Shown here in pieces: positions 18,434-27,791 of a stretch of 64,000 bases of DNA. The notes under the pieces were generated by a model that was not told where the DNA came from, did not search any database, and worked only from the letters and a program-made list of their open reading frames with translations. The position numbers and the translations under genes were made by a program. Each line of letters starts with the position of its first letter. Within the stretch, counting starts at the first letter, position 1. This DNA comes from Polaromonas sp. (GTDB lineage: Bacteria > Pseudomonadota > Gammaproteobacteria > Burkholderiales > Burkholderiaceae_C): positions 3,033 through 67,032 of the forward strand of contig NZ_JADMJK010000096.1 in the NCBI RefSeq assembly GCF_018780625.1. The letters are read 5' to 3'.

Positions 18434-18847
18434 TTAGCGCGCCGTCGCCGCCGGCATCCGGTCCATCATCATTTTCATCATGGCCTGCATCATGTCCATG
18501 CGCTTTTCCATCATCTGCTGGCGTGCGCCCATGTCGCCGGTCATGCCTTTCATACCGCCCATGCCGGCGCCGGACATGCCGTCCATCATGGCCATGCCGT
18601 CCTGCATGGTTTTCATGTGTTCGGCCATCAGTTTGCTGCGCTCTTCCGGGGTCTTGGCGTTCATCATTTTTTCGTGCATGCCCTGCATGGTCTTCATCTG
18701 CGCATCCATCCGGGCCATCTGGTCGGGCATGGCCATGCTGTTGGCAAACGATGTGCCCATGGGCATCGTCGGGGCGGTGTTGCAGGCGACCAGGGCGCTG
18801 GCGGCGGTGAGGGCAATGGCAAGGGGAATAAATCGAAAATGGGTCAT
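18434..18847 (-). CDS. Met-rich putative lipoprotein
   Basis: Lipobox-like ALVACN; about 34 Met in 137 residues with MM/MMM clusters. Confidence 0.75.
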   Translation of the reverse strand: MTHFRFIPLAIALTAASALVACNTAPTMPMGTSFANSMAMPDQMARMDAQMKTMQGMHEKMMNAKTPEERSKLMAEHMKTMQDGMAMMDGMSGAGMGGMKGMTGDMGARQQMMEKRMDMMQAMMKMMMDRMPAATAR

Positions 18848-18964
18848 GACAGACTCCTGGTGAGGTGGAAAAAAAATGGAATGCGGTGTGCGTTAGCACA
18901 ACTGAATTGGGATGTGCACGCGAATCGCAGAGCAAGAGGCTCCGGACCAGGCGACGAAGGACGG

Positions 18965-19423
18965 CTAGAGTGCCAGGCGCGAGAAGCGAACCCGGACGGG
19001 CAGCGCAGGGGTGGCGGGCTGCGGGTCATCAATGTTGCGGGGCGCCAGGACGACGGATGCCGCAGAGATGGTCCAGAGCACCGCAAGCAGGGGTGCCGGA
19101 CCAGGATCGGATTGAGCGAGCGTCAATTCCTGCTTGGGAAAAGAGCGTGAGCCATCGTCACAAACCTTCAGGCAGGGGGCTTTAAACTGCGAAACGTCAA
19201 TGCCGTCGGCAACGGCTCCCGCATGACCTGGCAGTATGGGAGACGCATGCGCAGCCTCGGAATATCCGGCGGCGACAACATGGGAATGCGTTTCGCGCAC
19301 CTCCAGCAGACACGCGTTTGCAACCCCTGAAGCCAAGGCAAACAGCCACACCAGCAACACCATGAATACGGTGTGGCGCGTGGTGCGGGCAGTTGAAAAG
19401 AGGTTCATATTGGGACAGGTCAC
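18965..19423 (-). CDS. Small secreted/membrane protein at cluster edge (CopL-like)
   Basis: N-terminal TM segment, ETHSHVVAAGYSEAAHASP and APCLKVCDDG motifs, second hydrophobic segment. Confidence 0.5.
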   Translation of the reverse strand: MTCPNMNLFSTARTTRHTVFMVLLVWLFALASGVANACLLEVRETHSHVVAAGYSEAAHASPILPGHAGAVADGIDVSQFKAPCLKVCDDGSRSFPKQELTLAQSDPGPAPLLAVLWTISAASVVLAPRNIDDPQPATPALPVRVRFSRLAL

Positions 19424-19514
19424 TATTGGCCCATGTTATATGCAGGCGCCGCGATGAAGTATTGATCTGTATCAAAAAATCAGCACTGACGGATGCTGGC
19501 TGCCACCACATGCT

Positions 19515-20873
19515 ATGGTTCTTTGCATGCCCAAAACCATACGCTACACCCTGCTGTCGCTGCGCGATCTCACCGTTTCTGCCGGCCCCTTCCTGCTGCT
19601 GGCCGCGATGCTGCTGGTACTGGCCTACAGCTGGCTGGACCCCAACCCGCCCAAGCGCGTCACGCTGGCCACCGGCCCGGCGCAAAGCGCCTATGAGGCG
19701 TTTGGCAAGCGTTACGCCGAGGCGCTGAAAAAGGAAGGCATTGAGGTCGTGCTTCTGCCCTCCGAAGGGTCGGCCGCCAACCTGCAGCTGCTGCGCGCGG
19801 GCAAGGCCGACCTGGGCTTTGTGCAAGGCGGCAGCAGCGCGCCGGGCAGCCCGCAGGACGAGGAACTTGAATCGCTGGGCAGCCTGTTTCTGGAGCCCGT
19901 CTGGCTGTTTTACCGGGAAGAGGCGGCGCGCCGCGTGAACCCCACAGCCACGCTGACCGCGCTGCCCGAACTCAAGGGGCTGCGCGTCAACGTCGGCACG
20001 CCGGGCAGCGGCCTGCCCAGCCTGATGGACAAATTGCTGGAAAGCAACCGGATTGACAAAAGCACGCTGGTGCTGTCCGAGCTGGAGCAAACACCGGCCA
20101 CCGTGGCCTTTCTGGGCGGCGAACTGGACGCCATCGTGTTTGCCTCGGCCCCCGAGTCGCTGATGGTGCAGATGCTGCTGCAAACCCCGGGGGTCAAGCT
20201 CATGGATTTTGCGCAGAGCGAGGCGTATTCGCGGCGCTTTGCGTTTCTGAGCCCGGCCGTGCTGCCGCGCGGCGTGGTCGATCTGGCGGCCAACATTCCG
20301 CCGCAAGACGTGCGCCTGGTGGCACCGACCACCACCCTGCTCACGCGCACCGGCACGCACCCGGCGCTGCTCCAGCTGTTTGCCCTGGCGGGCAATGACA
20401 TTCACGGCAGCGCGGGCTGGTTCAAGCAGGCCCGCGAATACCCCAAGCTGGCCAACAACGAAGTGCCGATTTCAGCCGAAGCCGAGCGCAGCATCAAAAA
20501 CGACAAGCCTTTCTTGCAGCGCTACCTGCCGTTTTGGGTGGCCAATCTGGTGGAACGCATGTGGCTGGTGATGGGCCTGATCATTGCCATCATGCTGCCG
20601 CTGTCGCGCATCGTGCCGCCGCTCTATGAGTTTCGGGTGCGCTCGCGCATTTTCAGGTGGTACGGCCAGCTGCGCGACATTGAAAACCGCATTGACAGCG
20701 CAGACAGCCCGGATGCGCTGCATGAAGAACTGGAAAGCCTGGAACACCGCGCCGAAAAAATCAGCGTGCCGCTGTCCTATGCCGACGAACTGTATGCGCT
20801 GCGCAACAATATTCAGCTGGTGCAAAAAAAGCTGCAAAGGCGGCAGATCCAGGCGCCGCGCAGCAAGCCATAA
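19515..20873 (+). CDS. TAXI-family TRAP transporter solute-binding protein with C-terminal TM region
   Basis: LATGPAQSAYEAFGKRYAEALKKEGIEVVLLPSEGSAANLQLLRAGKADLGFVQGG; GTPGSGLPSLMDKLL. Confidence 0.88.
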   Translation: MVLCMPKTIRYTLLSLRDLTVSAGPFLLLAAMLLVLAYSWLDPNPPKRVTLATGPAQSAYEAFGKRYAEALKKEGIEVVLLPSEGSAANLQLLRAGKADLGFVQGGSSAPGSPQDEELESLGSLFLEPVWLFYREEAARRVNPTATLTALPELKGLRVNVGTPGSGLPSLMDKLLESNRIDKSTLVLSELEQTPATVAFLGGELDAIVFASAPESLMVQMLLQTPGVKLMDFAQSEAYSRRFAFLSPAVLPRGVVDLAANIPPQDVRLVAPTTTLLTRTGTHPALLQLFALAGNDIHGSAGWFKQAREYPKLANNEVPISAEAERSIKNDKPFLQRYLPFWVANLVERMWLVMGLIIAIMLPLSRIVPPLYEFRVRSRIFRWYGQLRDIENRIDSADSPDALHEELESLEHRAEKISVPLSYADELYALRNNIQLVQKKLQRRQIQAPRSKP

Positions 20874-21007
20874 GCCCGGAGTGCCAGCCCAGGGCGCACC
20901 TCTTGATCCAACGCAACTTATGCGGCCTTGCGCGCGAACGAAGGTCGGCCCCTGGTTTATTTGCAGCCGTTGTGCGTTATTCTGAAAATTTTGGAAATTG
21001 GCCTTGC

Positions 21008-23707
21008 ATGACTTCAGCGACGAAAGCACCGGGTAGTAAGGCGGCGCCTTCGGCGCCAGCGTGGCATGCCTTGCAAAGCGAAAACGTGCTGGCACGGCTC
21101 GCCTGCGACCCCGCGTCGGGCTTGAGCGCCGCAGAAGTCGCGCTGCGGCAGGCCCGGGACGGCGCCAACACCCTGCCCGAGCCGCCGCGCCGCTCCGTGT
21201 TTTCCATCGTCGCGCGTCAGTTCAAGAGTCCGCTGATCTACATCCTGTTTGTGGCGGCGCTGCTGGCAGTGGCGCTGTCACATCACGGCGATGCGGTGGT
21301 GATTCTGCTCGTGGTGCTGGTCAATGCGCTGATAGGCGCATTCCAGGAAGGCCGCGCCGAGCGCTCGATGGCCTCGCTCAGGCAACTCTCGGCGTTGCGG
21401 GTGCGCGTGCTGCGGGACGGGCAGGAAACAGTGGTCGAGGCACGCAGCCTGGTGATGGGCGATCTGCTGCTGCTGGCCGCAGGCGACGCGATTGGCGCCG
21501 ATGCGCGTCTGATTGAAGAGGCACAGCTGCAGGTGGCTGAAGCGGCGCTGACCGGCGAGTCGGTGCCGGTCAGCAAAAACGTACTGGCTTTGCCAAAGGC
21601 GACCGGCCTGGCCGACCGCCACAACATGGTGTTTTCAGGCACCTACGCCACCGCCGGGCGCGCACGCGCGGTGGTGGTGGCGATTGGCACCGCCACCGAA
21701 GTCGGCCGCATTGCCAGCATGACCGAAACCGCGACCGAGCCCAAGACGCCGCTGGAGCAGCGCATCGAGCAGTTTGGCCGCTGGCTGGTGGTGGCCGCGC
21801 TGGTGCTGTTTGGTGCAGTGGTGGCGCTGGGTCTGTACCGCGAACTGCCGCTGGCCGATGTGCTGATGGTCGCCATCAGCCAGATGGTGTCGATGGTGCC
21901 CGAAGGATTGCCCGTGGCCATGACGATTGCGCTGGCCGTGGGCATGCAGCGCATGGCGGCGCGCGGCGCCATCATTCGCCGCCTGTCCGCCGTCGAAACG
22001 CTGGGCTCAACCACGGTGATTTGCACCGACAAGACCGGCACCCTGACGCGCAATGAAATGACGGTCAGCACCCTGTGGCTGCCGGGTGGGGTGGAAATCG
22101 ACGTGAGCGGGATTGGCTACGCGCCAGAGGGAAAATTCAGCGTGGAAGATGCGGCACTGGCGCCGCTGCTGCAGGCAGCAGCGCTGTGCAACGATGCGCA
22201 ACTGCTGCCGCCCGAACAAGGGCGCACCGAATGGACGGTGGTGGGCGACCCGACCGAAGGCGCGCTGAAGGTGCTGGCGGCCAAGAGCGGCATGGAACTG
22301 GACCAGTTGGCGCAAGGTGCACCGCGCGAAGCCGAGTTGCCCTTCGATTCAGACATCAAGATGATGGCCACGCGCCACCGCCTGGCCGATGCGCCGCGCC
22401 GGGTGTACATCAAGGGTGCGCCCGAAGCGGTGCTGGGCCTGTGCGCGGCCGACGGCACGGCGTTGACCCATGCCGCGCGCATGGCCGCTGAAGCCATGGC
22501 GGCGCGCGCGCTGCGGGTGCTGGCGTTTGCCGTGGTGCAAGACGACCCGCTCGATGCCGACGCGGGCTTTGCCGCGCTGGCCGGCCGCGCCCACCTGCTG
22601 GGCATGGTCGGTCAGATCGACCCGCCGCGCGAGGAGGTCAAGGCCGCCGTCGCCGAATGCCGCGCGGCCGGCATCCGGCCCGTGATGGTGACGGGTGACC
22701 ACAAACTCACAGGGCTGGCCATTGCGCGTGCGCTCGGCATTGCGCGGGAGGGCGACCGGGCCGTGGATGGCGATGAACTCGAGCGCATGAACGAGACCGA
22801 CCTTCGCAGCGCGCTGGATCAGATCGCCGTGTTTGCGCGCGTTCACCCGGCGCAAAAGCTGCGCATCGTGGAAGCGCTGCAGGCCCATGGAGAGGTCGTG
22901 GCCATGACCGGCGACGGCGTCAACGATGCGCCTGCGCTGGCACGCGCCGACGTCGGCGTGGCAATGGGGATCACCGGCACCGAGGTCGCCAAGAGCGCTG
23001 CCAAGATCGTCATCACCGACGACAACTTTTCCACCATTGTGGAAGCGGTCGAGCAGGGGCGCGTGGTCTATGGCAATCTGAAAAAGGTGATTTTGTACCT
23101 GTTCACCACCTCGGTCGATGAGGTCGTGCTACTTCTGCTGGCCTTGCTGGGCGGCTACCCGCTGCCGCTGGTGGCGGTGCAAATCCTGTGGATCAACATT
23201 GTGACCGAGGGAACGCTGACCGTGAACCTGGTGATGGACCCACCCGACGGGGACGAGATGGAGCATGAACCTATTGCGCGCAACGACCCCTTGCTGGACC
23301 GCACCATGCTCGGTCGGGTGCTGCTGATGGCCACCACTGCGGTGCTGGTGACCTTCAGCTGGTTTGTCTGGCGAATCGGGCAAGACGTGCCGATCGAGAT
23401 GGTGCGCACCGAGACCTTCACACTGCTGGCCATGTGCCAGTGGTTCAACGTGCTGAACTGCCAGTCGGCCAGCCGCTCGGCGCTGAAACTGGGCCTGCTG
23501 AAGAACCCCTGGCTGCTCGGCGGCTTGTCGCTCAGTGTGCTGCTGCAGCTGCTGGTGCTTTATTGGCCGCTGATGAACACGCTTTTCCACACCGTGCCGC
23601 TGGCCCCCGCCTCGTTGCTGCCGCTGGTCGCCCTGGCCAGTTGCGTGCTCTGGGCCGAGGAGTTGCGCAAGCTCATCGTGCGCTCACACCCGCGGCGCAC
23701 GCCATGA
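21008..23707 (+). CDS. Cation-transporting P-type ATPase (P2-type, Ca2+/H+-like)
   Basis: [58 protein letters not shown]-terminal cation ATPase domain; start chosen at MTSATKAPG. Confidence 0.93.
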   Translation: MTSATKAPGSKAAPSAPAWHALQSENVLARLACDPASGLSAAEVALRQARDGANTLPEPPRRSVFSIVARQFKSPLIYILFVAALLAVALSHHGDAVVILLVVLVNALIGAFQEGRAERSMASLRQLSALRVRVLRDGQETVVEARSLVMGDLLLLAAGDAIGADARLIEEAQLQVAEAALTGESVPVSKNVLALPKATGLADRHNMVFSGTYATAGRARAVVVAIGTATEVGRIASMTETATEPKTPLEQRIEQFGRWLVVAALVLFGAVVALGLYRELPLADVLMVAISQMVSMVPEGLPVAMTIALAVGMQRMAARGAIIRRLSAVETLGSTTVICTDKTGTLTRNEMTVSTLWLPGGVEIDVSGIGYAPEGKFSVEDAALAPLLQAAALCNDAQLLPPEQGRTEWTVVGDPTEGALKVLAAKSGMELDQLAQGAPREAELPFDSDIKMMATRHRLADAPRRVYIKGAPEAVLGLCAADGTALTHAARMAAEAMAARALRVLAFAVVQDDPLDADAGFAALAGRAHLLGMVGQIDPPREEVKAAVAECRAAGIRPVMVTGDHKLTGLAIARALGIAREGDRAVDGDELERMNETDLRSALDQIAVFARVHPAQKLRIVEALQAHGEVVAMTGDGVNDAPALARADVGVAMGITGTEVAKSAAKIVITDDNFSTIVEAVEQGRVVYGNLKKVILYLFTTSVDEVVLLLLALLGGYPLPLVAVQILWINIVTEGTLTVNLVMDPPDGDEMEHEPIARNDPLLDRTMLGRVLLMATTAVLVTFSWFVWRIGQDVPIEMVRTETFTLLAMCQWFNVLNCQSASRSALKLGLLKNPWLLGGLSLSVLLQLLVLYWPLMNTLFHTVPLAPASLLPLVALASCVLWAEELRKLIVRSHPRRTP

Positions 23708-24711
23708 CGCTCGCGCTGCTGGGAATGCAATTTATGCTGTGCGCCGCGTTGATTGCGGGCGCGGGCTATGTCCTTTGCCAGAGTGCCGATGCCATCGCAA
23801 GAGCGACCGGGCTCACGGGCGGCTGGATGGGTCTGGCCCTGCTGGCGACTGTGACCTCGCTGCCCGAACTGGCGTCGGGCATCAGCGCGGTGACGGTAAT
23901 GGATGCGCCCAACCTGGCGGTCGGCAATGCGCTGGGGGCCTGCGTGTTCAACCTGGTGTTTCTGGTGGTGATTGACGCGCTGCAGCGTCGGGAGCCGATC
24001 TATTGCCGCGCCAGCACCGCGCATTTGCTGTCGGCGGCCTTTGGTGTGGTGATGCTCGGCTTTGTGGCGATGAGCCTGCTGCTGCCCGAACGCGCGCCGG
24101 GCCTGCTCCATCTAGGGCTGTACAGCCCGGCGCTGCTGGCGCTGTATTTGCTCGCACTGCGCAGCGTGTTTGCCCATGAGCAAGCGTTACGCCCCCCGCG
24201 TGATGCGCAGGCCGACCCTGATCCCGCACCGGCAATGACCCGCGAATGGCGCCGCTTTGGCCTGGCGGCAGTGGTCGTGGTGACGGCGGGCAGTTGGCTG
24301 CCGTCCCTTGCCGACCAACTGGCGCTGGTGATGGGCTGGAGCCGGAGCTTTGTCGGCACGCTTTTCATGGCGCTGGTGACCACGCTGCCCGAAATCGCGG
24401 TCACGCTATCGGCCCTGCGACTGCGCGCGCTAGACATGGCGATAGGCAACCTGCTCGGCAGCAATTTGTTCAATGTGGCGATTCTCGCCATCGACGACAT
24501 TTTTTACGTGCGCGGGCCACTGCTTGCGGACGCATCGCCGGTGCATGCAGGAACGGCGGTCGCGGCGGTGGTGATGACCGGGCTGGTCATGGTCGGGCTG
24601 GTGATGCGGCCACAGGGCCGCGAACTGCGGGTGCTGAGTTGGGTCAGCGTGGGGCTGCTGGCGACCTACCTGTTGAATGCCGCGCTGGTGTTTCTGCATG
24701 GCGGTGCATGA
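23704..24711 (+). CDS. Calcium/sodium antiporter-family (CaCA) membrane protein
   Basis: Two Na_Ca_ex repeats: TSLPELASGISAV...NLAVGNALGACVFNLVFL and TTLPEIAVTLSAL...DMAIGNLLGSNLFNVAILA. Confidence 0.9.
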   Translation: MTLALLGMQFMLCAALIAGAGYVLCQSADAIARATGLTGGWMGLALLATVTSLPELASGISAVTVMDAPNLAVGNALGACVFNLVFLVVIDALQRREPIYCRASTAHLLSAAFGVVMLGFVAMSLLLPERAPGLLHLGLYSPALLALYLLALRSVFAHEQALRPPRDAQADPDPAPAMTREWRRFGLAAVVVVTAGSWLPSLADQLALVMGWSRSFVGTLFMALVTTLPEIAVTLSALRLRALDMAIGNLLGSNLFNVAILAIDDIFYVRGPLLADASPVHAGTAVAAVVMTGLVMVGLVMRPQGRELRVLSWVSVGLLATYLLNAALVFLHGGA

Positions 24712-24802
24712 CGCAGATATTGAACCCCTTTGACGATGCCGCCGACCACACCGCACAGCGCCTGGTCAGGAAAATACACCTGCCTGTTGAAAAGGACCGA
24801 CC

Positions 24803-25696
24803 ATGACCCCTCTTCACTCCCTTTTGGCCGTCACCGATTTTTCGGCACCGGCACGCCACGCGGCAGACCGCGCAGCGCACCTGGCCCATGAGACCGGCGC
24901 GCAGCTCACGCTGCTGCACGCGGTCCCGGGCTCCAAGCTGGACGAATTGCGGCAGTGGCTGGGAGCTGGCCACGGCGCCGAGCAGCAACTGCTCAAGGAC
25001 GCCGCAGAGCGACTGCAGACGCTGGCCAACGAGCTTGCCACGGCGCGGCGCGTGGCGATACAAGCGCAGCTGGCCACTGGCCGCGTGCTGGACGAAATTG
25101 CGCGCGAGGCCGATGCCCTGCACGCCGACCTGGTGGTGCTCGGTGCGCGCGGTGCCGGCTTTTTGCGCCGGCTGATGCTGGGCACCACGTCCGAGCGGCT
25201 GCTGCTGCGCTCAACGCAGCCACTGCTGGTGGTCAAACAGACGCCGCGTGGGCCCTACCGCCGCGTACTGGTGGCGGTGGACTTTTCACCGTGGTCGGCG
25301 CACGCGATTGAGACCGCCCGGCGCGTCGCGCCGCACGCAAGGCTGCTGCTGCTTAGCGCGTTTGAGGTGCCGTTTGAAGGAAAACTGCAACTCGCTGGCG
25401 TGGACACCCAGACGATTGAACACTACCGCCGCCAAGCCCAGGCCAGCGCCAGGCAGCAGCTCGATACGCTGGCCCACCAGGCCGGCCTCAAACCCGGCCA
25501 CTGGGATGCCTGCGTCATCGAAGGCGACGCCTGGCAGCGCATCGTGGAACAAGAGCAGGAACAGGACTGCGACCTGGTGGTGCTGGGCAAACACGGCCAG
25601 TCCGCCGCCGAAGAACTCCTGCTGGGAAGCGTGACCAAATCTGTGCTGGCCGAGGGCAGCAGCGACGTACTGGTTTCAGTGGCGCGCGCAGCATGA
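24803..25696 (+). CDS. Tandem universal stress protein (UspA)
   Basis: Two Usp domains: LLAVTDFSAPARHAADRA...LVVLGARGAGFLRRLMLGTTSERLLLRSTQPLLVV and RVLVAVDFSPWSAHAIE...LVVLGKHGQS. Confidence 0.9.
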   Translation: MTPLHSLLAVTDFSAPARHAADRAAHLAHETGAQLTLLHAVPGSKLDELRQWLGAGHGAEQQLLKDAAERLQTLANELATARRVAIQAQLATGRVLDEIAREADALHADLVVLGARGAGFLRRLMLGTTSERLLLRSTQPLLVVKQTPRGPYRRVLVAVDFSPWSAHAIETARRVAPHARLLLLSAFEVPFEGKLQLAGVDTQTIEHYRRQAQASARQQLDTLAHQAGLKPGHWDACVIEGDAWQRIVEQEQEQDCDLVVLGKHGQSAAEELLLGSVTKSVLAEGSSDVLVSVARAA

Positions 25697-27048
25697 ACTT
25701 GCAGTGGGGCGCGCTGCCCCGCACCCTGGCGAGCCTGGCGCTGGCCGCGCTGGTCTACGCGGCCGCGCCGCCGCCAGATGCGCTGCGCGCCGGCCTGGCG
25801 CTGTTTGTGCTGATTGGCAGCCTCTGGATGACGCAGGCGCTACCCCTGAGCATCAGCGCACTCATGGTGCCGCTGCTGGCCGTGTTGACGGGCCTGATGG
25901 GCGTGCGCGAGGCGCTGGCGCCCTTTGCGCATCCCATCATTTTCTTGTTCCTGGGCGGCTTTGCGCTGGCCGCCGCGCTGCAGCGCCACGGTCTGGACCG
26001 CGCATTGGCACTGGCGGTGCTGCGCCTGGCCGGCGGACACCGGGTTCGCGCCGTGTTGCTGCTGTTTGGACTGACCGCGCTGCTATCCATGTGGATCAGC
26101 AACACCGCCTGCGCCGCCATGATGCTGCCGCTGGCGCGCGGGCTGCTGCAGGACGGCGAAGCAGCCGACAGCCCCATGGGCACGCGCGAAAAATCCTTCG
26201 TGCTGCTTGGCCTGGCCTACAGCGCCAACATCGGCGGCATGGGCACGTTGGTCGGCAGCCCACCCAACGCCATTGCCGCCGCCCAGGCCGGCATTGGCTT
26301 TGCGCAGTGGCTGGCGTTTGGTGTGCCGCTGGTGGCGCTGCTGTTGCCGCTGATGATTGGCGTGCTGTACCTGACGCTGCGGCCAAGGCTGCGCGGGCGC
26401 ATCACCGTGACGCGCGAGGCGCTGGTGTGGACCCGCGAACGGCGCACCACGATGGCCGTGTTTGCGCTGACCGCGGCCGCCTGGGTGGCCAGCGCACCGA
26501 TCGGGAAAATGCTCGACATCGATGCGGACATCGACAGCCTGATTGCACTGGCCGCCCTCATTGCGCTGGTCGCAAGCGGCACACTGCGCTGGCCCGAGGT
26601 GGAGCAAGGCACCCAATGGGGCGTGCTGCTGCTTTTTGGCGGCGGGCTGGCACTGAGCGAGGTCATGCGCGCCAGCGGTGCCAGCCAGTTTCTTGCCGGG
26701 CAGTTGCTGGCACTGCTGCAGGGCGCACCCGTGCTGCTGGTACTGCTGGGCATGGTGACATTCGTCGTCTTTTTAACGGAACTGGTCAGCAACACCGCCA
26801 GCGCCGCCTTGCTGATACCGATCTTCCTCGGGGTTGCCAGCGCGCTCGGATTGCCGCCGCAACTGCTGGCCGCCGCCATTGCAGCAGCGGCGTCATGCGC
26901 CTTCATGCTGCCGGTGGCAACTCCGCCCAACGCGATTGTTTTTGCCACTGAACAAGTTTCACAGGGCACCATGATGCGCTGCGGCCTGGCCCTGAACCTG
27001 GTGTCGATTGCGGTAATCAGCGCGCTGGCAACAGCGGTTCAGTGGTGA
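25693..27048 (+). CDS. SLC13/DASS-family permease
   Basis: HPIIFLFLGGFALAAALQRHGLDRALAL; YSANIGGMGTLVGSPPNAI; TELVSNTASAALLIPI; PVATPPNAIVF. Confidence 0.92.
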   Translation: MNLQWGALPRTLASLALAALVYAAAPPPDALRAGLALFVLIGSLWMTQALPLSISALMVPLLAVLTGLMGVREALAPFAHPIIFLFLGGFALAAALQRHGLDRALALAVLRLAGGHRVRAVLLLFGLTALLSMWISNTACAAMMLPLARGLLQDGEAADSPMGTREKSFVLLGLAYSANIGGMGTLVGSPPNAIAAAQAGIGFAQWLAFGVPLVALLLPLMIGVLYLTLRPRLRGRITVTREALVWTRERRTTMAVFALTAAAWVASAPIGKMLDIDADIDSLIALAALIALVASGTLRWPEVEQGTQWGVLLLFGGGLALSEVMRASGASQFLAGQLLALLQGAPVLLVLLGMVTFVVFLTELVSNTASAALLIPIFLGVASALGLPPQLLAAAIAAAASCAFMLPVATPPNAIVFATEQVSQGTMMRCGLALNLVSIAVISALATAVQW

Positions 27049-27054
27049 AGCACG

Positions 27055-27081
27055 CGGCCCTGCAGACAAGGGGCAGGGCCG
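27055..27081. terminator. Inverted repeat between convergent genes, possible bidirectional terminator
   Basis: CGGCCCTGC(N9)GCAGGGCCG, 9-bp perfect stem; no clear T-tract. Confidence 0.4.
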
Positions 27082-27106
27082 GGCCTGACAGCCACCAGGA
27101 CAAAAA

Positions 27107-27649
27107 TCAGCCTGGCAAACCCAGGCACTGCCAACCCGCATGGCCCAGCTTTTCCAGCGTCTTGATGTTCTCTTCAAAAATTGCTTCCGCCTGCGGAAAA
27201 GCCTCGACCGCACGGTCAATGCTTTCCTCGCGCAGCAAGTGCAGGATGGCAAACGGCGCGCGGTTGGTGTAGTTGCCGATGTCGTCCGGCTCGGTGCCGT
27301 CAAACTGGAACTTCGGGTGAAAGCTGGCCAGTTGCACCACGCCTTCCAGCCCATGCTCGTCCACCACGCCTTCGGCAATTTCCAGAAAATCGTTGAAATC
27401 AAGGAAATCTTCAAATAGCGTGGGATGAATCAGCAGCGTGGTGTCGAGCTCTTGCGCTGGCGTGGCCACCAGCAGGTCGAGTTCACGGTCCAGTTCATCC
27501 AGCAAATCATCGGCATGCCGGGCGTGGCTGACCACCAGGCGCACCTGATCCTTCACATAAACAGCTTTGGCGAACGGGCACAGGTTCAGCCCGATCACGG
27601 CTTTTTCAAGCCAGTGACGGGTTTGAGTCAGGACTTCGTCGTCGGTCAT
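27107..27649 (-). CDS. DUF1415 domain protein
   Basis: TRHWLEKAVIGLNLCPFAKAVYVKDQVRLVVS; TLLIHPTLFEDFLDFNDFLEIAEGVV; start chosen at MTDDEVLTQT. Confidence 0.85.
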   Translation of the reverse strand: MTDDEVLTQTRHWLEKAVIGLNLCPFAKAVYVKDQVRLVVSHARHADDLLDELDRELDLLVATPAQELDTTLLIHPTLFEDFLDFNDFLEIAEGVVDEHGLEGVVQLASFHPKFQFDGTEPDDIGNYTNRAPFAILHLLREESIDRAVEAFPQAEAIFEENIKTLEKLGHAGWQCLGLPG

Positions 27650-27710
27650 CAGCATCTCCAGCAAGCTACACGCCATCAGCGGTCGTGAGAATTCTCGGCC
27701 CAGCAGGGGC

Positions 27711-27791
27711 CGCGGAACCGGCTTCGCCGGGCCGCAGGCGCAGCGCCCCCTCGGGGGGCAGCGCATTACACGAAGTGAAAAGCGTGGGGGC
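27711..27791. repeat. GC-rich intergenic repeat-like element with hairpins
   Basis: CCGGCTTCGCCGG hairpin plus CCCCCTCGGGGGG core followed by GCGCATTACACGAAGTGAAAAGCGTGGGGG directly abutting the ettA stop codon. Confidence 0.5.
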
